Assembly (NCBI RefSeq): GCF_026262505.1
Contig: NC_067206.1
Coordinates: forward strand, 4,554,879-4,618,878
Length of the DNA stretch: 64,000 nucleotides
Reading direction: 5' to 3'
DNA from: Trichomonas vaginalis G3
Taxonomy: Eukaryota > Parabasalia > Trichomonadida > Trichomonadidae
How positions within the stretch are numbered: position 1 is the first letter of the stretch; every line of letters starts with the position of its first letter. A program made the translations under genes and the position numbers. This document shows positions 1 to 8,100 of this stretch, one piece after another. Below the pieces are notes generated by a model that saw nothing but the letters and a program-made list of their open reading frames with translations, was not told where the DNA came from and did not search any database.

Positions 1-167
1 CTAATTTTTTTCTGTTGTTATGTTTTCATTCGATGTTAAACCTTGTGGAAAGTTAGGAGGTTTATAATATAATGCATCCCCATCAGTTCCGCCAACCGTT
101 CCTTCAATACTTTCTATAGCAACAGTTGAGAAGGAGTTATGTGTATGTTCTTTATCTGCTTTTTTAT

Positions 168-2432
168 CTAACATTGCTGTAGTTCATGTGTTTCAAAGTT
201 TCTGACATGACCTTCAATGTTCATACATTTACTATTTAAGGAGTTTAGTGTATCTTTTACGCTTGTACTTGGATTCTCTAAAGGTGCACTTGAACCAAGG
301 GTATAGTTCAATATTATGTCGTCTGCTCTAACAGTAGTGAAGGATTCATGTGTATGGTTCTTGTCGGCTTTACTGTCTAATGTAGCTTGAAGTTCATTTA
401 TATCGGAGATGTTGTGTTTATGAGATTTCAAAACTTTGTTCGTTGCTTCGAGTTCAACTTTGTCAGCTTTACTTTTAATAGCATCTTCAAAAGTTATTTT
501 TGCCTTAACTCTCAATGTAAATCTTGGTTCAACTAATACACCGTTAACAAAGAAGTATGAAGCATAAATTTCATCGTTATAACTAAATGCTTCTAGCGCT
601 TTACCCGTGTCATAATGTACAGTACAGCTTATGTCATAACCTTTAGCACGAATGAATTTATATCTTCTTTCATTAACATCTTCAGTGCTTATTTGTTCAT
701 CCTGTGTTAAATATCCATGGTAGTCCGTTATAATCTGTTCGTCTGAAGTTATATAATGAACGTGGTTCTTGACTTTATCACTCAGAGCTAAAAGCTCATT
801 TTTGTCTGCTTTTTCGGCTAATTTCTCATTAATATCATTCACTTCTAATTCAACTCTTCCGCCAGAACTCTTATTATCATTAATCTTTTTCATTAATTCA
901 GTAATTACGTCATAAAGACTATATTCTGTTTTCGGTTCTGTAAATAATGAGTCAAAATTTCTTTTCATCATTACATCGCTGACATTAATGATATCACCAA
1001 TTCCTTTTTCATTTATTCTCTTCATTAATTCTGCAATAATGACGAATATATAATCTGTTAATTTATTCTCTTCATCGAGGGTTATAGAATGTTTTGAAAT
1101 TGAATCATTAACTCCTCTAAATAAATCAATAACTTCAGGATACACGTTTTTAATGTCTCGAATAACCCGACCAGTATCCTGTTGTTCATGTTCTTCGTTC
1201 CCGTCGTTACGTGGTTTTATATCTCTAACCATCATCAACGCAGCCATAACCGGAGGGTTTGTTGCTATCTGTTCGAAAATCCGTCCGTTATGTACGGTAT
1301 ATCTAAATAATTTCTTTGTGTTTGTTAAAACATTTGAAACAAGTCTTTTAAAACCATCTACAAAATTTCCTGTTTCACCTAATGTTCTTGCAGCATTTAC
1401 AAGCTCACCCATTCCCGCTTTTGACCCCAAAAACGTCCATATTGCATTTATTTCACTCTGTATAGTTGTCCATTCAGCGAAACTAACACCCGCATTCGCT
1501 AAGCTGAAAATGAAATTCAGTGGATCGAACTTAATTCCACCTTCTTTTTCAATTTCAACGAACTCACTAACATGAGATTTTAAGTATTCTTTCGTTAAAA
1601 TTGTTTTCCCCGATGTTATGTCATTAACGAAACTATCACCGTCAAAAGTTAACGAATTCAATTTCGTCGTTGATGCTTTTATTTCATACACCGCTTTATC
1701 GATAGTTTTTGGCTCACCTTCTTTAGAAGCATATGAAACATTAATGAATGAATTATATGTATTCGTGAATGAATTAAAATCAATGATTTTCATTAATGAC
1801 GCCTTTAATGATTCATTTACTGTCGAATCCCTTAAAGTAATTAATGAACTGTCATTTATGAAAGGTACACTGCAAACCGTCGAGTTTGGATCAAATGCTG
1901 TAGTTGGTGCAGGAATATTAATGATATAAGTCATTAAATCATTAAGTGACGTAAATAATGTTGTCGTTTTTGATTTAATTTCTTTAGCATCTGTTATATA
2001 CGGTAATTTTATTTCTGTAGTTTCTGAATTAAAGATATTCGCTAAAATGTTTTGTAAACTGTTTTGAACAGCTGTATAAACCGTTGAATCCGGAACTCTT
2101 ACGATTTCACCGTCCTTAATAAAAGGCATTGCACATGGTGTAGTGCTTGGGTCAAATCTTTTTGGGTTATGATTCAACATATATTTTAATGCTTCATAAA
2201 CAGACCTATATACGGTTGCATTATCTTTTTCAATAATTTCACCGTCCTTTATAAACGGCATAGTACATGGAGTTAAAATAGGGTCAAATTTTTCATAGTC
2301 CTTCCATGTTATGTATTTCTCAGTATTTCCATCAGTGATAACAATATATTTGTCAGTAAGTGTGAGAGAGTATTGACCAAAATATAAACGTTTAGCTCTG
2401 TCAGCTTCATACGCATATGCAGCTATACTCAT
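168..2432 (-). CDS. Maverick A fibre-like protein with phage-type KADKxHTH repeats
   Basis: A 754-residue open frame. The N-terminal third has three diverged repeats built around FDP...C-x-(M/V)-PFI-x-D and a following STV motif, near residues 50, 95 and 190. The middle is hydrophobic and Ala/Gly-rich (about 310-400). The C-terminal part has Lys-Ala-Asp-Lys-x-His-Thr-His-type repeats separated by short coiled-coil-like stretches, the pattern of bacteriophage tail-fibre shafts. The same repeat type continues between this frame and the window edge. It is divergently paired with the penton-like gene starting at 2450. Inference: a trimeric receptor-binding fibre on the virion. The family assignment rests on the repeat pattern alone. 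Confidence 0.6.
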   Translation of the reverse strand: MSIAAYAYEADRAKRLYFGQYSLTLTDKYIVITDGNTEKYITWKDYEKFDPILTPCTMPFIKDGEIIEKDNATVYRSVYEALKYMLNHNPKRFDPSTTPCAMPFIKDGEIVRVPDSTVYTAVQNSLQNILANIFNSETTEIKLPYITDAKEIKSKTTTLFTSLNDLMTYIINIPAPTTAFDPNSTVCSVPFINDSSLITLRDSTVNESLKASLMKIIDFNSFTNTYNSFINVSYASKEGEPKTIDKAVYEIKASTTKLNSLTFDGDSFVNDITSGKTILTKEYLKSHVSEFVEIEKEGGIKFDPLNFIFSLANAGVSFAEWTTIQSEINAIWTFLGSKAGMGELVNAARTLGETGNFVDGFKRLVSNVLTNTKKLFRYTVHNGRIFEQIATNPPVMAALMMVRDIKPRNDGNEEHEQQDTGRVIRDIKNVYPEVIDLFRGVNDSISKHSITLDEENKLTDYIFVIIAELMKRINEKGIGDIINVSDVMMKRNFDSLFTEPKTEYSLYDVITELMKKINDNKSSGGRVELEVNDINEKLAEKADKNELLALSDKVKNHVHYITSDEQIITDYHGYLTQDEQISTEDVNERRYKFIRAKGYDISCTVHYDTGKALEAFSYNDEIYASYFFVNGVLVEPRFTLRVKAKITFEDAIKSKADKVELEATNKVLKSHKHNISDINELQATLDSKADKNHTHESFTTVRADDIILNYTLGSSAPLENPSTSVKDTLNSLNSKCMNIEGHVRNFETHELQQC

Positions 2433-2449
2433 ATTTTAATGAGAATAAA

Positions 2450-3226
2450 ATGTTGTTCTATTTGCAAAGTACAGACCCAAACGAATACGGGACAGTAAAG
2501 CTACAAACAAACTTAGGTCTACAGAATGAGGCGCTTGCATTCAGAATGGTTGACTTCAATACTATCGCTTCATTCGTTATAACAGATGAAACAGATTTCA
2601 TGGAGATTGAAATAGATGGAAAGAAGCACGAAATAAGATTTCACAATAATGTAGAATATAAGATGGAAACATTAGCTGGAGTGTTAAATGCGCTCATAAA
2701 TACTACAATAAACAAGGAGAACGAAGAAAACTTAATGAATGTTAAACTTATTGCAGGAGTTTTGAAGTTCAGTTATGCGAAGGAGTTTAAGATAACACGA
2801 ATGAGTCATAGATTACAACTTCTTTTGGGTGCATACCATATGACATTTCCTTTGAAAAGTGTTGACAAAACGATTGAGATGAAATCTGTTCCATATGTAT
2901 GTTATGGCAATTGTTTGTACATTGAGTCAAAAATAGCTAATGTCACAGGTATTTCAGGAGTTAATAGTAAAGGTTCAGTAGAATATAAGTCTTTCTGTTA
3001 TGAAGTAAATTCAATGTTCATTCCAAACGTTCCTGTCATAGCAACTCATTTAGGTAAATGGGTTCGCATTAGTCCTCATAATTTGAAAGACATGCAATTC
3101 AGACTTGTTGACTTTCAAGGAGAGCCTGTAGAACTGAAGGCACCAGTGCGAATGACTGTTGAAGTTGACTTTTTAGAAAATATTAAATGCAACAGCTTAC
3201 AAGAGAACTCAGAGCTAGAAATATAA
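2450..3226 (+). CDS. Maverick A penton-like / minor capsid protein
   Basis: An in-frame ATG exists at 2417, but the ATG at 2450 lies behind the leader AATGAGAATAAA, which resembles other starts in this element, and is preferred. The product is about 258 aa. The C-terminal region has a segment reading MQFRLVDFQGEPVELKAPV, matching a motif (FRLVD-x-x-G-x-PV-x-L-x-x-PV) that I associate with Polinton capsid-associated proteins. The protein at 42115-42912 in element B is the counterpart, with a similar segment (ITLTLVDANFVPVKLLCP). Inference: a penton or other minor capsid protein. It overlaps the next small plus-strand frame at its 3' end. Confidence 0.55.
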   Translation: MLFYLQSTDPNEYGTVKLQTNLGLQNEALAFRMVDFNTIASFVITDETDFMEIEIDGKKHEIRFHNNVEYKMETLAGVLNALINTTINKENEENLMNVKLIAGVLKFSYAKEFKITRMSHRLQLLLGAYHMTFPLKSVDKTIEMKSVPYVCYGNCLYIESKIANVTGISGVNSKGSVEYKSFCYEVNSMFIPNVPVIATHLGKWVRISPHNLKDMQFRLVDFQGEPVELKAPVRMTVEVDFLENIKCNSLQENSELEI

Positions 3227-3429
3227 AGTATGAATGTTATGTATTAGGTCATGAACTTTGGTTGTTGCTGTTTGATGAAACAAATGAATTAGTTATGTCA
3301 GTCAAGAGCACAGAAAAATATTGTGTTAGTGAAAACTGCACCAAGTCAATAAGATTAGGTTTGCATTATGAAGATGAGTTCGATACTGTTGAAGAAGTTT
3401 TGGATAGATATTACAAATTGCTAACTTGA
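3187..3429 (+). CDS. Small Maverick A protein, unrecognised
   Basis: An 80-aa frame overlapping the 3' end of the penton-like gene. A start inside it, near 3230, is equally possible. It is acidic, with no motif I recognise. It is convergent with the gene ending at 3491, and the short gap between them contains two GC-rich triloop hairpins. Confidence 0.4.
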   Translation: MQQLTRELRARNIKYECYVLGHELWLLLFDETNELVMSVKSTEKYCVSENCTKSIRLGLHYEDEFDTVEEVLDRYYKLLT

Positions 3430-3438
3430 AATTTTTTT

Positions 3439-3488
3439 TGACTGACGGCGCAAAGCGCCAAGATGGGCTCAAAGAGCCCTCCTGACTG
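3439..3488. repeat. Twin GC-rich triloop hairpins flanked by a 6-bp direct repeat
   Basis: Two adjacent perfect hairpins: GGCGC-AAA-GCGCC at 3447-3459 and GGGCTC-AAA-GAGCCC at 3465-3479. Both have AAA loops and stand out sharply in very AT-rich DNA. They are flanked by TGACTG at 3439-3444 and again at 3483-3488. They lie between two convergent genes, so they may act as a two-way terminator or RNA 3' signal. The flanking direct repeats also fit a tiny palindromic insertion. Confidence 0.75.
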
Positions 3489-3490
3489 CT

Positions 3491-4132
3491 TTAATTTACT
3501 AAAACATATTTCAAACAAAGTTTATATTCTGTTGAAAGTTTTGTATATTCATTCGAATATTTATACTTAAACTCAACTCTTGTAGTTCCTGGTGTTTCAA
3601 TGATGCGGATGTTACCTATTTTCATGAATAGTGGAGTTTGACCACAGCATTCGATTTCAGGGTCGAGATAGTCAATGACACATTGTTTCCCTGTTATTCG
3701 TGAGATAACATTTTCAAGGTCCTCCTTTGTTAGAATTATTTGGTTCTTACTTATAAGATTTACCAAAAGCTTCTTATCGTCTTTGAGTAAAATTGTTTGG
3801 TATAACTGAAGAAGGTAATGGTCTACGTTATCTGAAGGATTTGTTTGAACATTTGTGTAAGGATTGTCGTTGGCTTCTCTTGAAAGAATTTGGTCCAGTG
3901 GTGGATACTCTAACTTAACATCTGATGTAGCGTTAGCGTTTGAAGCTGTGTTTAAATTCACGGCGCCATGCTCCAAGACCGAAGGTCCCGACTTAAGTTC
4001 TGGTTCTTTTTCTTTCAAACACTCTGAACTATAGTTCTTTATGACAATATTGTTTGTCGTTCGTGAGTCAACATTTGATGTTGGTTCAATTGGAACATTA
4101 ACGGCACCAGCTAAGATGGATTTGCTTCTCAT
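3491..4132 (-). CDS. Maverick A virion-associated protein (family shared with element B)
   Basis: A 213-aa frame. The N-terminal half is low-complexity (Asn, Thr, Ser, Glu). The C-terminal half is conserved: a segment around IECCGQ is followed by beta-rich sequence. The counterpart in element B (41532-42110) has IGCCGV at the same place and the same overall layout of a disordered N-terminus and folded C-terminus. It is divergent from the gene starting at 4158, with about 25 bp between starts. A short palindrome (GACC-GAA-GGTC, 3977-3987) lies inside the coding sequence. Function unknown. Confidence 0.5.
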   Translation of the reverse strand: MRSKSILAGAVNVPIEPTSNVDSRTTNNIVIKNYSSECLKEKEPELKSGPSVLEHGAVNLNTASNANATSDVKLEYPPLDQILSREANDNPYTNVQTNPSDNVDHYLLQLYQTILLKDDKKLLVNLISKNQIILTKEDLENVISRITGKQCVIDYLDPEIECCGQTPLFMKIGNIRIIETPGTTRVEFKYKYSNEYTKLSTEYKLCLKYVLVN

Positions 4133-4157
4133 TTCATATAGAATAAAAACCTTTTAT

Positions 4158-4559
4158 ATGTATGAAATGAACAATATACTCGACAAGGGTTTGAATGTAA
4201 AGCTAACGAATGAAAATATTGTTGAATTCACTGAGACAGGTGCTGTGTATAAAGATGTAGAACTACTGAACAAAAGAGCTAAGGGAAGAAGCAGGAACAT
4301 GAACAAAGGGTGGAAGCCTATAAAAATTTATGTCAACGATGGCTCAGGAGGTTCAAACATAAAGTATGCAGAAAGTTATAGAGTTTATGCTCTCAAAGGT
4401 GAAAAGCCTTCATTTAAGAACAGCTATTCTAACGCATATCCTCAAAAGCTAACGGATGGGGAAGTGGATGATATGAATGACAGCAAAAATATTAACAGAA
4501 ATGGCGACAGAGATGCATGGAATTTGTTTACCATCAGTCAATTGAAGGTTAAGCTTTAA
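4158..4559 (+). CDS. Maverick A protein, unrecognised
   Basis: About 133 aa from the ATG at 4158, or 130 from the next ATG. The frame is open from 4041, but that part overlaps the divergent gene and is unlikely to be used. The protein is basic in the middle (KRAKGRSRNMNKGWKPIK) and Asn/Asp-rich near the end. Its 3' end meets the ATPase gene on the other strand tail to tail, with a few bases of overlap. I do not recognise a family. Confidence 0.45.
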   Translation: MYEMNNILDKGLNVKLTNENIVEFTETGAVYKDVELLNKRAKGRSRNMNKGWKPIKIYVNDGSGGSNIKYAESYRVYALKGEKPSFKNSYSNAYPQKLTDGEVDDMNDSKNINRNGDRDAWNLFTISQLKVKL

Positions 4560-5443
4560 AACAATGTTGGTCGTTCCCATGGAATATTTTTGACTTTAAT
4601 GGTATTAGTCATGATATGAATCTCAAGGTATGAACGAGGAGAGATGAGAGACTTATATGCTTCCCAAATTTCTTCAAAAGGTAATGTTATACCTGACTGT
4701 TTCCAAATGAGTTCAATATCATAACGTGAGAAACCTTGAAAGATAACGAAGTCAGTTATGAGACGTTTTATGTTTAAAGCTAAAAACCTCCATGTTTGCA
4801 TAAGTATTGCTACAGTTAAATGGTAATGTCTGACTTTAGTAATGATGTTAGCTAATGGTGAGTCTGGTTTTGAAACTAAACCTTTTCCGGCGAAGTCGTC
4901 GCAAACGAGCAGAGTGTTTGAAGGATATTTTTTGAAGGGGTATTTTGAAAGTTTTGATAGAATGTAGTTTGTCAGTCGTTTCATATCGTAAACTCCTGAG
5001 TACTGACGTAAGTGGTGTTTGTCAATAATTCTTTCCATCTCCTCAGAAGTCTTTTGCATTCCTGACTGTATAAATTCAACGATGGCATAATATTTCCTCT
5101 TGCGTCGAATGTAACGTTGAAGAAATTCAATGAGTTCACTGTCTGGAACTTTAACGACAGAAGCTTGAACTTTTGACATAAATGTTTTCGCTGTTGAGTC
5201 CATAGAGTCTGAAGTTGCTGATATAATGATTTGGTCATAATATGAGTCATTTCCTAAACGTTCTGTTATGAGTATATGACGAATGAGGTTAAATGTCTTA
5301 CCTGAACCCATCTTTCCACAATAGAAATACACACCATTTGAACAGAACTCATAATCTTTGCTGAAAGGAAGAATAAGAGAAGAGTTAAGTTTGTCTGTAG
5401 TTTCATTCATGTCTTCATCTACGTCATGTATTAAATGCTTCAT
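4556..5443 (-). CDS. Maverick A packaging ATPase (A32/FtsK-HerA type)
   Basis: A 295-aa frame. The Walker A motif GKMGSGKT lies near residues 43-50. The Walker B strand TLLVCDDFAG lies near 177-186. An arginine-rich segment and a hydrophobic strand follow, as in the A32-like genome-packaging ATPases of Polintons and nucleocytoplasmic large DNA viruses. Role by family: ATP-driven loading of element DNA into capsids. The start at 5443 is 16 bp from the divergent gene at 5460, suggesting a shared promoter. Element B has a fossil counterpart at 45140-46000. Confidence 0.75.
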   Translation of the reverse strand: MKHLIHDVDEDMNETTDKLNSSLILPFSKDYEFCSNGVYFYCGKMGSGKTFNLIRHILITERLGNDSYYDQIIISATSDSMDSTAKTFMSKVQASVVKVPDSELIEFLQRYIRRKRKYYAIVEFIQSGMQKTSEEMERIIDKHHLRQYSGVYDMKRLTNYILSKLSKYPFKKYPSNTLLVCDDFAGKGLVSKPDSPLANIITKVRHYHLTVAILMQTWRFLALNIKRLITDFVIFQGFSRYDIELIWKQSGITLPFEEIWEAYKSLISPRSYLEIHIMTNTIKVKNIPWERPTLF

Positions 5444-5459
5444 TTTATCTCCATTAAAA

Positions 5460-6341
5460 ATGCAAGTCAGAAATATTCAGAACATAGCACCGAGTCTAAC
5501 TGACAAGAGTATAAAGATATACTATGAACATGTTATGATGAAACCAACCAAAATTCAAGAAAGTCAGTATACTTATGAATATCCAAGACACTGGGTAGAG
5601 TATGTAGGAGGTGAGAAAGCTATTGAAATCAGACAGGTTCGAAGTATTCCAGCAGGAAGAACAATATTATTGAAGAACTTTAATGTTTTGAGGTATAATG
5701 ATGAAACAAAGAAGCAAGATAGTTTTCCTGTTGCTGTGTATGTGAACCTAGACACAGGAGATGACATGAAAGTTTTTAACACAAAGCTTCAAACGGTAGT
5801 GAGAGAACAACTGACTGCGGAAGGACATCCATTACCTTCAGAAGTTACCATAGCATATAATTTTGAAACAAACTCAATAGATTTTAAAGTCATCTCTGCA
5901 AAGAAGTCAGGTTTTACATTTAATGAAGCAGATGTATATTCGAATGAAAACTTCAAAGCTATTGCATGGTTAGATAATGACGATTGCTTTAAGAAAATAT
6001 TTAAATACAGTGACTCAACGATGTCAATAGATGACCTTCGTGGAATGTTACCATCGACGTTTACAGTAGAAGGTTCAGCAGGATTGCTTACAAGATTGTC
6101 AATTGGTGGTATTTGGTCTCGTGAGAACATTGTTATAAAATCCAGTATAAGTGAATTTGCTGAAGAATCTATATTATGTCTTTCAAACTACATGTATTCG
6201 CCGCCGAAGCATTATAGTATAACAAACTTTGTCAGTAAGTTTAACATAAGACTTGTCGAACCTTCTTCAATGAAAGATGTTGTGCTACCTAAAGATGGAA
6301 AGGATGGACTCATTATTGAGATGATTTTAATTGCATATTAA
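5460..6341 (+). CDS. Maverick A capsid-associated protein (family with two copies in element B)
   Basis: The ATG at 5460 (about 293 aa) follows the A-rich leader CCATTAAAAA; the frame is open further upstream only across the divergent ATPase gene. N-terminal YPRHWVEYVGGEKAIEIRQV parallels YPLRWLRDPSVTKAIGFRR in element B (56486-57376). The C-terminal SILCLSNYMYSPPKHY segment parallels SFLCLANDFYEKPTKLY in the same protein and in the copy at 49399-50258. Beta-rich. Inference: a structural virion protein. No enzyme motif is visible. Confidence 0.55.
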   Translation: MQVRNIQNIAPSLTDKSIKIYYEHVMMKPTKIQESQYTYEYPRHWVEYVGGEKAIEIRQVRSIPAGRTILLKNFNVLRYNDETKKQDSFPVAVYVNLDTGDDMKVFNTKLQTVVREQLTAEGHPLPSEVTIAYNFETNSIDFKVISAKKSGFTFNEADVYSNENFKAIAWLDNDDCFKKIFKYSDSTMSIDDLRGMLPSTFTVEGSAGLLTRLSIGGIWSRENIVIKSSISEFAEESILCLSNYMYSPPKHYSITNFVSKFNIRLVEPSSMKDVVLPKDGKDGLIIEMILIAY

Positions 6342-6566
6342 ATGAGCTTGTTCTTGAAGGTCATTCATGATGAAATAACTGTTGTAGAAGATGTTAGCAA
6401 TTGTTCAGACATTTTGAAGCGTATAGATGATATAAGAAAGAAGTTAGATAGACCGCAAAGCGGTGAGGGCGAAGCCCGTGAGAACGCTTATGTTTTATTG
6501 ACTTTCTCCAGTAACGAGAACTTTTATGAGATAATATTGAAGAGAGATGATTTTAATATGGTGTAA
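6342..6566 (+). CDS. Small Maverick A protein carrying a palindromic insert
   Basis: A 74-aa frame starting immediately after the stop of the preceding gene and ending directly before the next start, so three genes run in a tight plus-strand series. The middle contains two GC-rich palindromes (6452-6477) that are translated in frame as roughly RPQSGEGEARE. Function not recognised. Confidence 0.45.
   Translation: MSLFLKVIHDEITVVEDVSNCSDILKRIDDIRKKLDRPQSGEGEARENAYVLLTFSSNENFYEIILKRDDFNMV
6452..6477. repeat. Paired GC-rich palindromes inside a coding region
   Basis: ACCGC-AAA-GCGGT at 6452-6464 and GGGC-GAA-GCCC at 6467-6477. Both are triloop hairpins of the same design as those at 3447-3479, and the reading frame stays open across them. 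Confidence 0.7.
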
Positions 6567-7094
6567 ATGGTAGCTTGGGCAGCTTTAGGCGCAATGGAAA
6601 CAAAAGCATTAGCATTTGGAGCAAAAGCACTTGGAGCTTATGACGCAGTAAATAAAATGAGTGGAGGAAGGGTTTCGAAGACATTAGATGCAAATAAAGG
6701 GAAGATTGGAGGCTGGGTTGCAAAAAAGTTAAGATTAAATAAAATAGGGCTCATAAATAAAGCATCCAATTTGGTTGCGACTGAGTCAGAAAATGCTTTA
6801 GGAAAGGACGATGAGTTTGCAAAACACGCAAAAGACTTTAATGACCAGATGAAAGGTGAAACAATGCATTTAAATAGAGTCGATGGAACTAAAGAAAATG
6901 TTTCTTCTCCACCAGTAGTTCTTCCGTATGGTCCCTATGGAATGTATGGAAACCCTTACGAAAGACCATTTGACCCATTGACTGGTGGAAGTAACTGGTA
7001 TCATTACGGCCGAAGAAGAAAGACAGTCAAGTTGGAGACAGACGTGAAGAAAGCAACTAAAAAGAAACCAAGGAAGAGAGTTATAAAGCAATGA
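6567..7094 (+). CDS. Maverick A minor capsid-type protein (pVI/pX-like composition)
   Basis: A 175-aa frame whose ATG follows the previous stop directly. The N-terminus is Ala/Gly-rich and hydrophobic (residues 1-30). The centre is basic. A PYGPYGMYGNPY tract lies near 124-135, and the last 30 residues are Lys/Arg-rich. This composition resembles small membrane-active or DNA-binding minor capsid proteins of Polintons and adenoviruses, but no clear homology can be asserted by eye. Confidence 0.45.
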   Translation: MVAWAALGAMETKALAFGAKALGAYDAVNKMSGGRVSKTLDANKGKIGGWVAKKLRLNKIGLINKASNLVATESENALGKDDEFAKHAKDFNDQMKGETMHLNRVDGTKENVSSPPVVLPYGPYGMYGNPYERPFDPLTGGSNWYHYGRRRKTVKLETDVKKATKKKPRKRVIKQ

Positions 7095-7100
7095 ATTCAA

Positions 7101-7152
7101 CAGGGTGAAAAAACAGGTGAAAAAAGAGGTGAGATTTCACCACTTCACCTAA
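7101..7152. promoter_or_regulatory. GGTGAAAAA iterons plus GAGGTGAGATTTCACC palindrome
   Basis: Direct copies of GGTGAAAAA (spaced about 11-12 bp) lead into a palindromic copy and an inverted copy. The same arrangement occurs in element B near 46977-47020, 47153-47209 and 48234-48284. Here it lies just after the stop of the capsid-type gene and before the gene at 7238. Conservation between two different Mavericks suggests a regulator or replication-protein binding site. Confidence 0.6.
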
Positions 7153-7237
7153 ATTTATTTTTGTGCTATGTTTTCATACGTGTGAGGGTGGTGATATCAT
7201 TAATTTTTAAGTTTATTTTTTAAGTTTATTTTTATAA

Positions 7238-7522
7238 ATGACAGAACAAAAGCAACTCATACAAATCAAAACATATAACAAACATACATTTAAACATTTA
7301 TTCTTCCTTCCTGAGTATAACATGTTCTTTACACTTCATCCTAGACCAGTTGACTATACATTGACTGTGTATAAAGATTGTCATGGTAGTTTTATAAAAA
7401 CTTATGATGATGAAGGTAAGTTAACAAGACTATGCATTTCAAAACTTGAGAAACTTTATGACTTCAAGTATGACTACAATAGAGTTAACATTGACGATGA
7501 AGATATAGAAGAAAATTTATGA
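7238..7522 (+). CDS. Small Maverick A protein, unrecognised
   Basis: A 94-aa frame with good codon use, starting after a T-rich leader that contains two copies of TTTAAGTTTATTTTT. The C-terminus is acidic (DDEDIEENL). It looks like the other small Maverick proteins but matches none that I recognise. Confidence 0.45.
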   Translation: MTEQKQLIQIKTYNKHTFKHLFFLPEYNMFFTLHPRPVDYTLTVYKDCHGSFIKTYDDEGKLTRLCISKLEKLYDFKYDYNRVNIDDEDIEENL

Positions 7523-7760
7523 GAACGTTTATTTTTTCATTAGTGAAGTCGTTATTGAAAATGTTAGTGAGGTGAAGTGGTTGGCGGCTTTGTAAATATT
7601 TAAGGTTAAGTTAGTGTTGTCGTTTGTGTTGTAAAATATACGTTAACGGTTTTGTAAAGTGTCAAATTTACATATAATGGGTAAGATGGAAGGCAGTGCC
7701 ACCATACCCAACTAACCCATACTAACTGAAGCTCTCAAACATAATAAGTATGTTCGTGAA

Positions 7761-8030
7761 TTGACTCCTGCAGAAAAAGAATTGCAAGAGAAAATAAATT
7801 ACCGTAATCGAAATCGTTTTAACATCAATGGTGAAGAATTGACGACGATGGACATGATTTGCGCAATTTCTGACAATATTAAGAAGAATCCTGCAAATCA
7901 CAGATTTTGCAGGAAGCCAGAGCAAGACACCAAGGAACGTTTCTACTTTTGGATTACAAACTATCTTGATCCCAGCACTGAGTTGTTGACAAAACTCCCT
8001 AATATGCCAGGTTATAGTCCAAATGATTAG
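7761..8030 (+). CDS. Unrecognised frame at the edge of element A
   Basis: About 89 codons open from a non-ATG codon, without an obvious start of its own. The composition looks protein-like (KELQEKINYRNRNRFNINGEEL, CRKPEQDTKERFYFW). It may be the last gene of element A or an unrelated gene. No family recognised. Confidence 0.3.
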   Translation: MTPAEKELQEKINYRNRNRFNINGEELTTMDMICAISDNIKKNPANHRFCRKPEQDTKERFYFWITNYLDPSTELLTKLPNMPGYSPND

Positions 8031-8100
8031 GAAAATTTTCCAATTTTCCAACAAAAATTTTCCAATTCTCCACCAAAAATTTTTTAATAAAATATTATTT

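Larger units (their letters stand above)
1..8100. mobile_element. Maverick/Polinton element A (right-hand part; left end outside window)
   Basis: Seen: a dense block of short-spaced genes on both strands, including a fibre-like protein, a penton-like protein, an A32-type packaging ATPase and a capsid-associated family also found in the Maverick at 35661-60495. Many starts sit directly behind a short A-rich leader. Known: this gene set is typical of Maverick/Polinton elements, which are abundant in trichomonads. The left end is outside the window. The right boundary is not clear: no copy of the 65-bp terminal unit of element B was found, so about 8100 is only where recognisable coding stops. 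The part that can be seen looks largely whole. Polymerase, integrase and major capsid genes are not in view. Confidence 0.8.

Noticed and set aside
7685-7740. Possible short intron (ACTAAC-type motifs near 7710-7735)
   Set aside because: The 5' site does not match the GTAYGT form known in trichomonads and the 3' end differs from ACTAACACACAG; the gene around it is itself uncertain.
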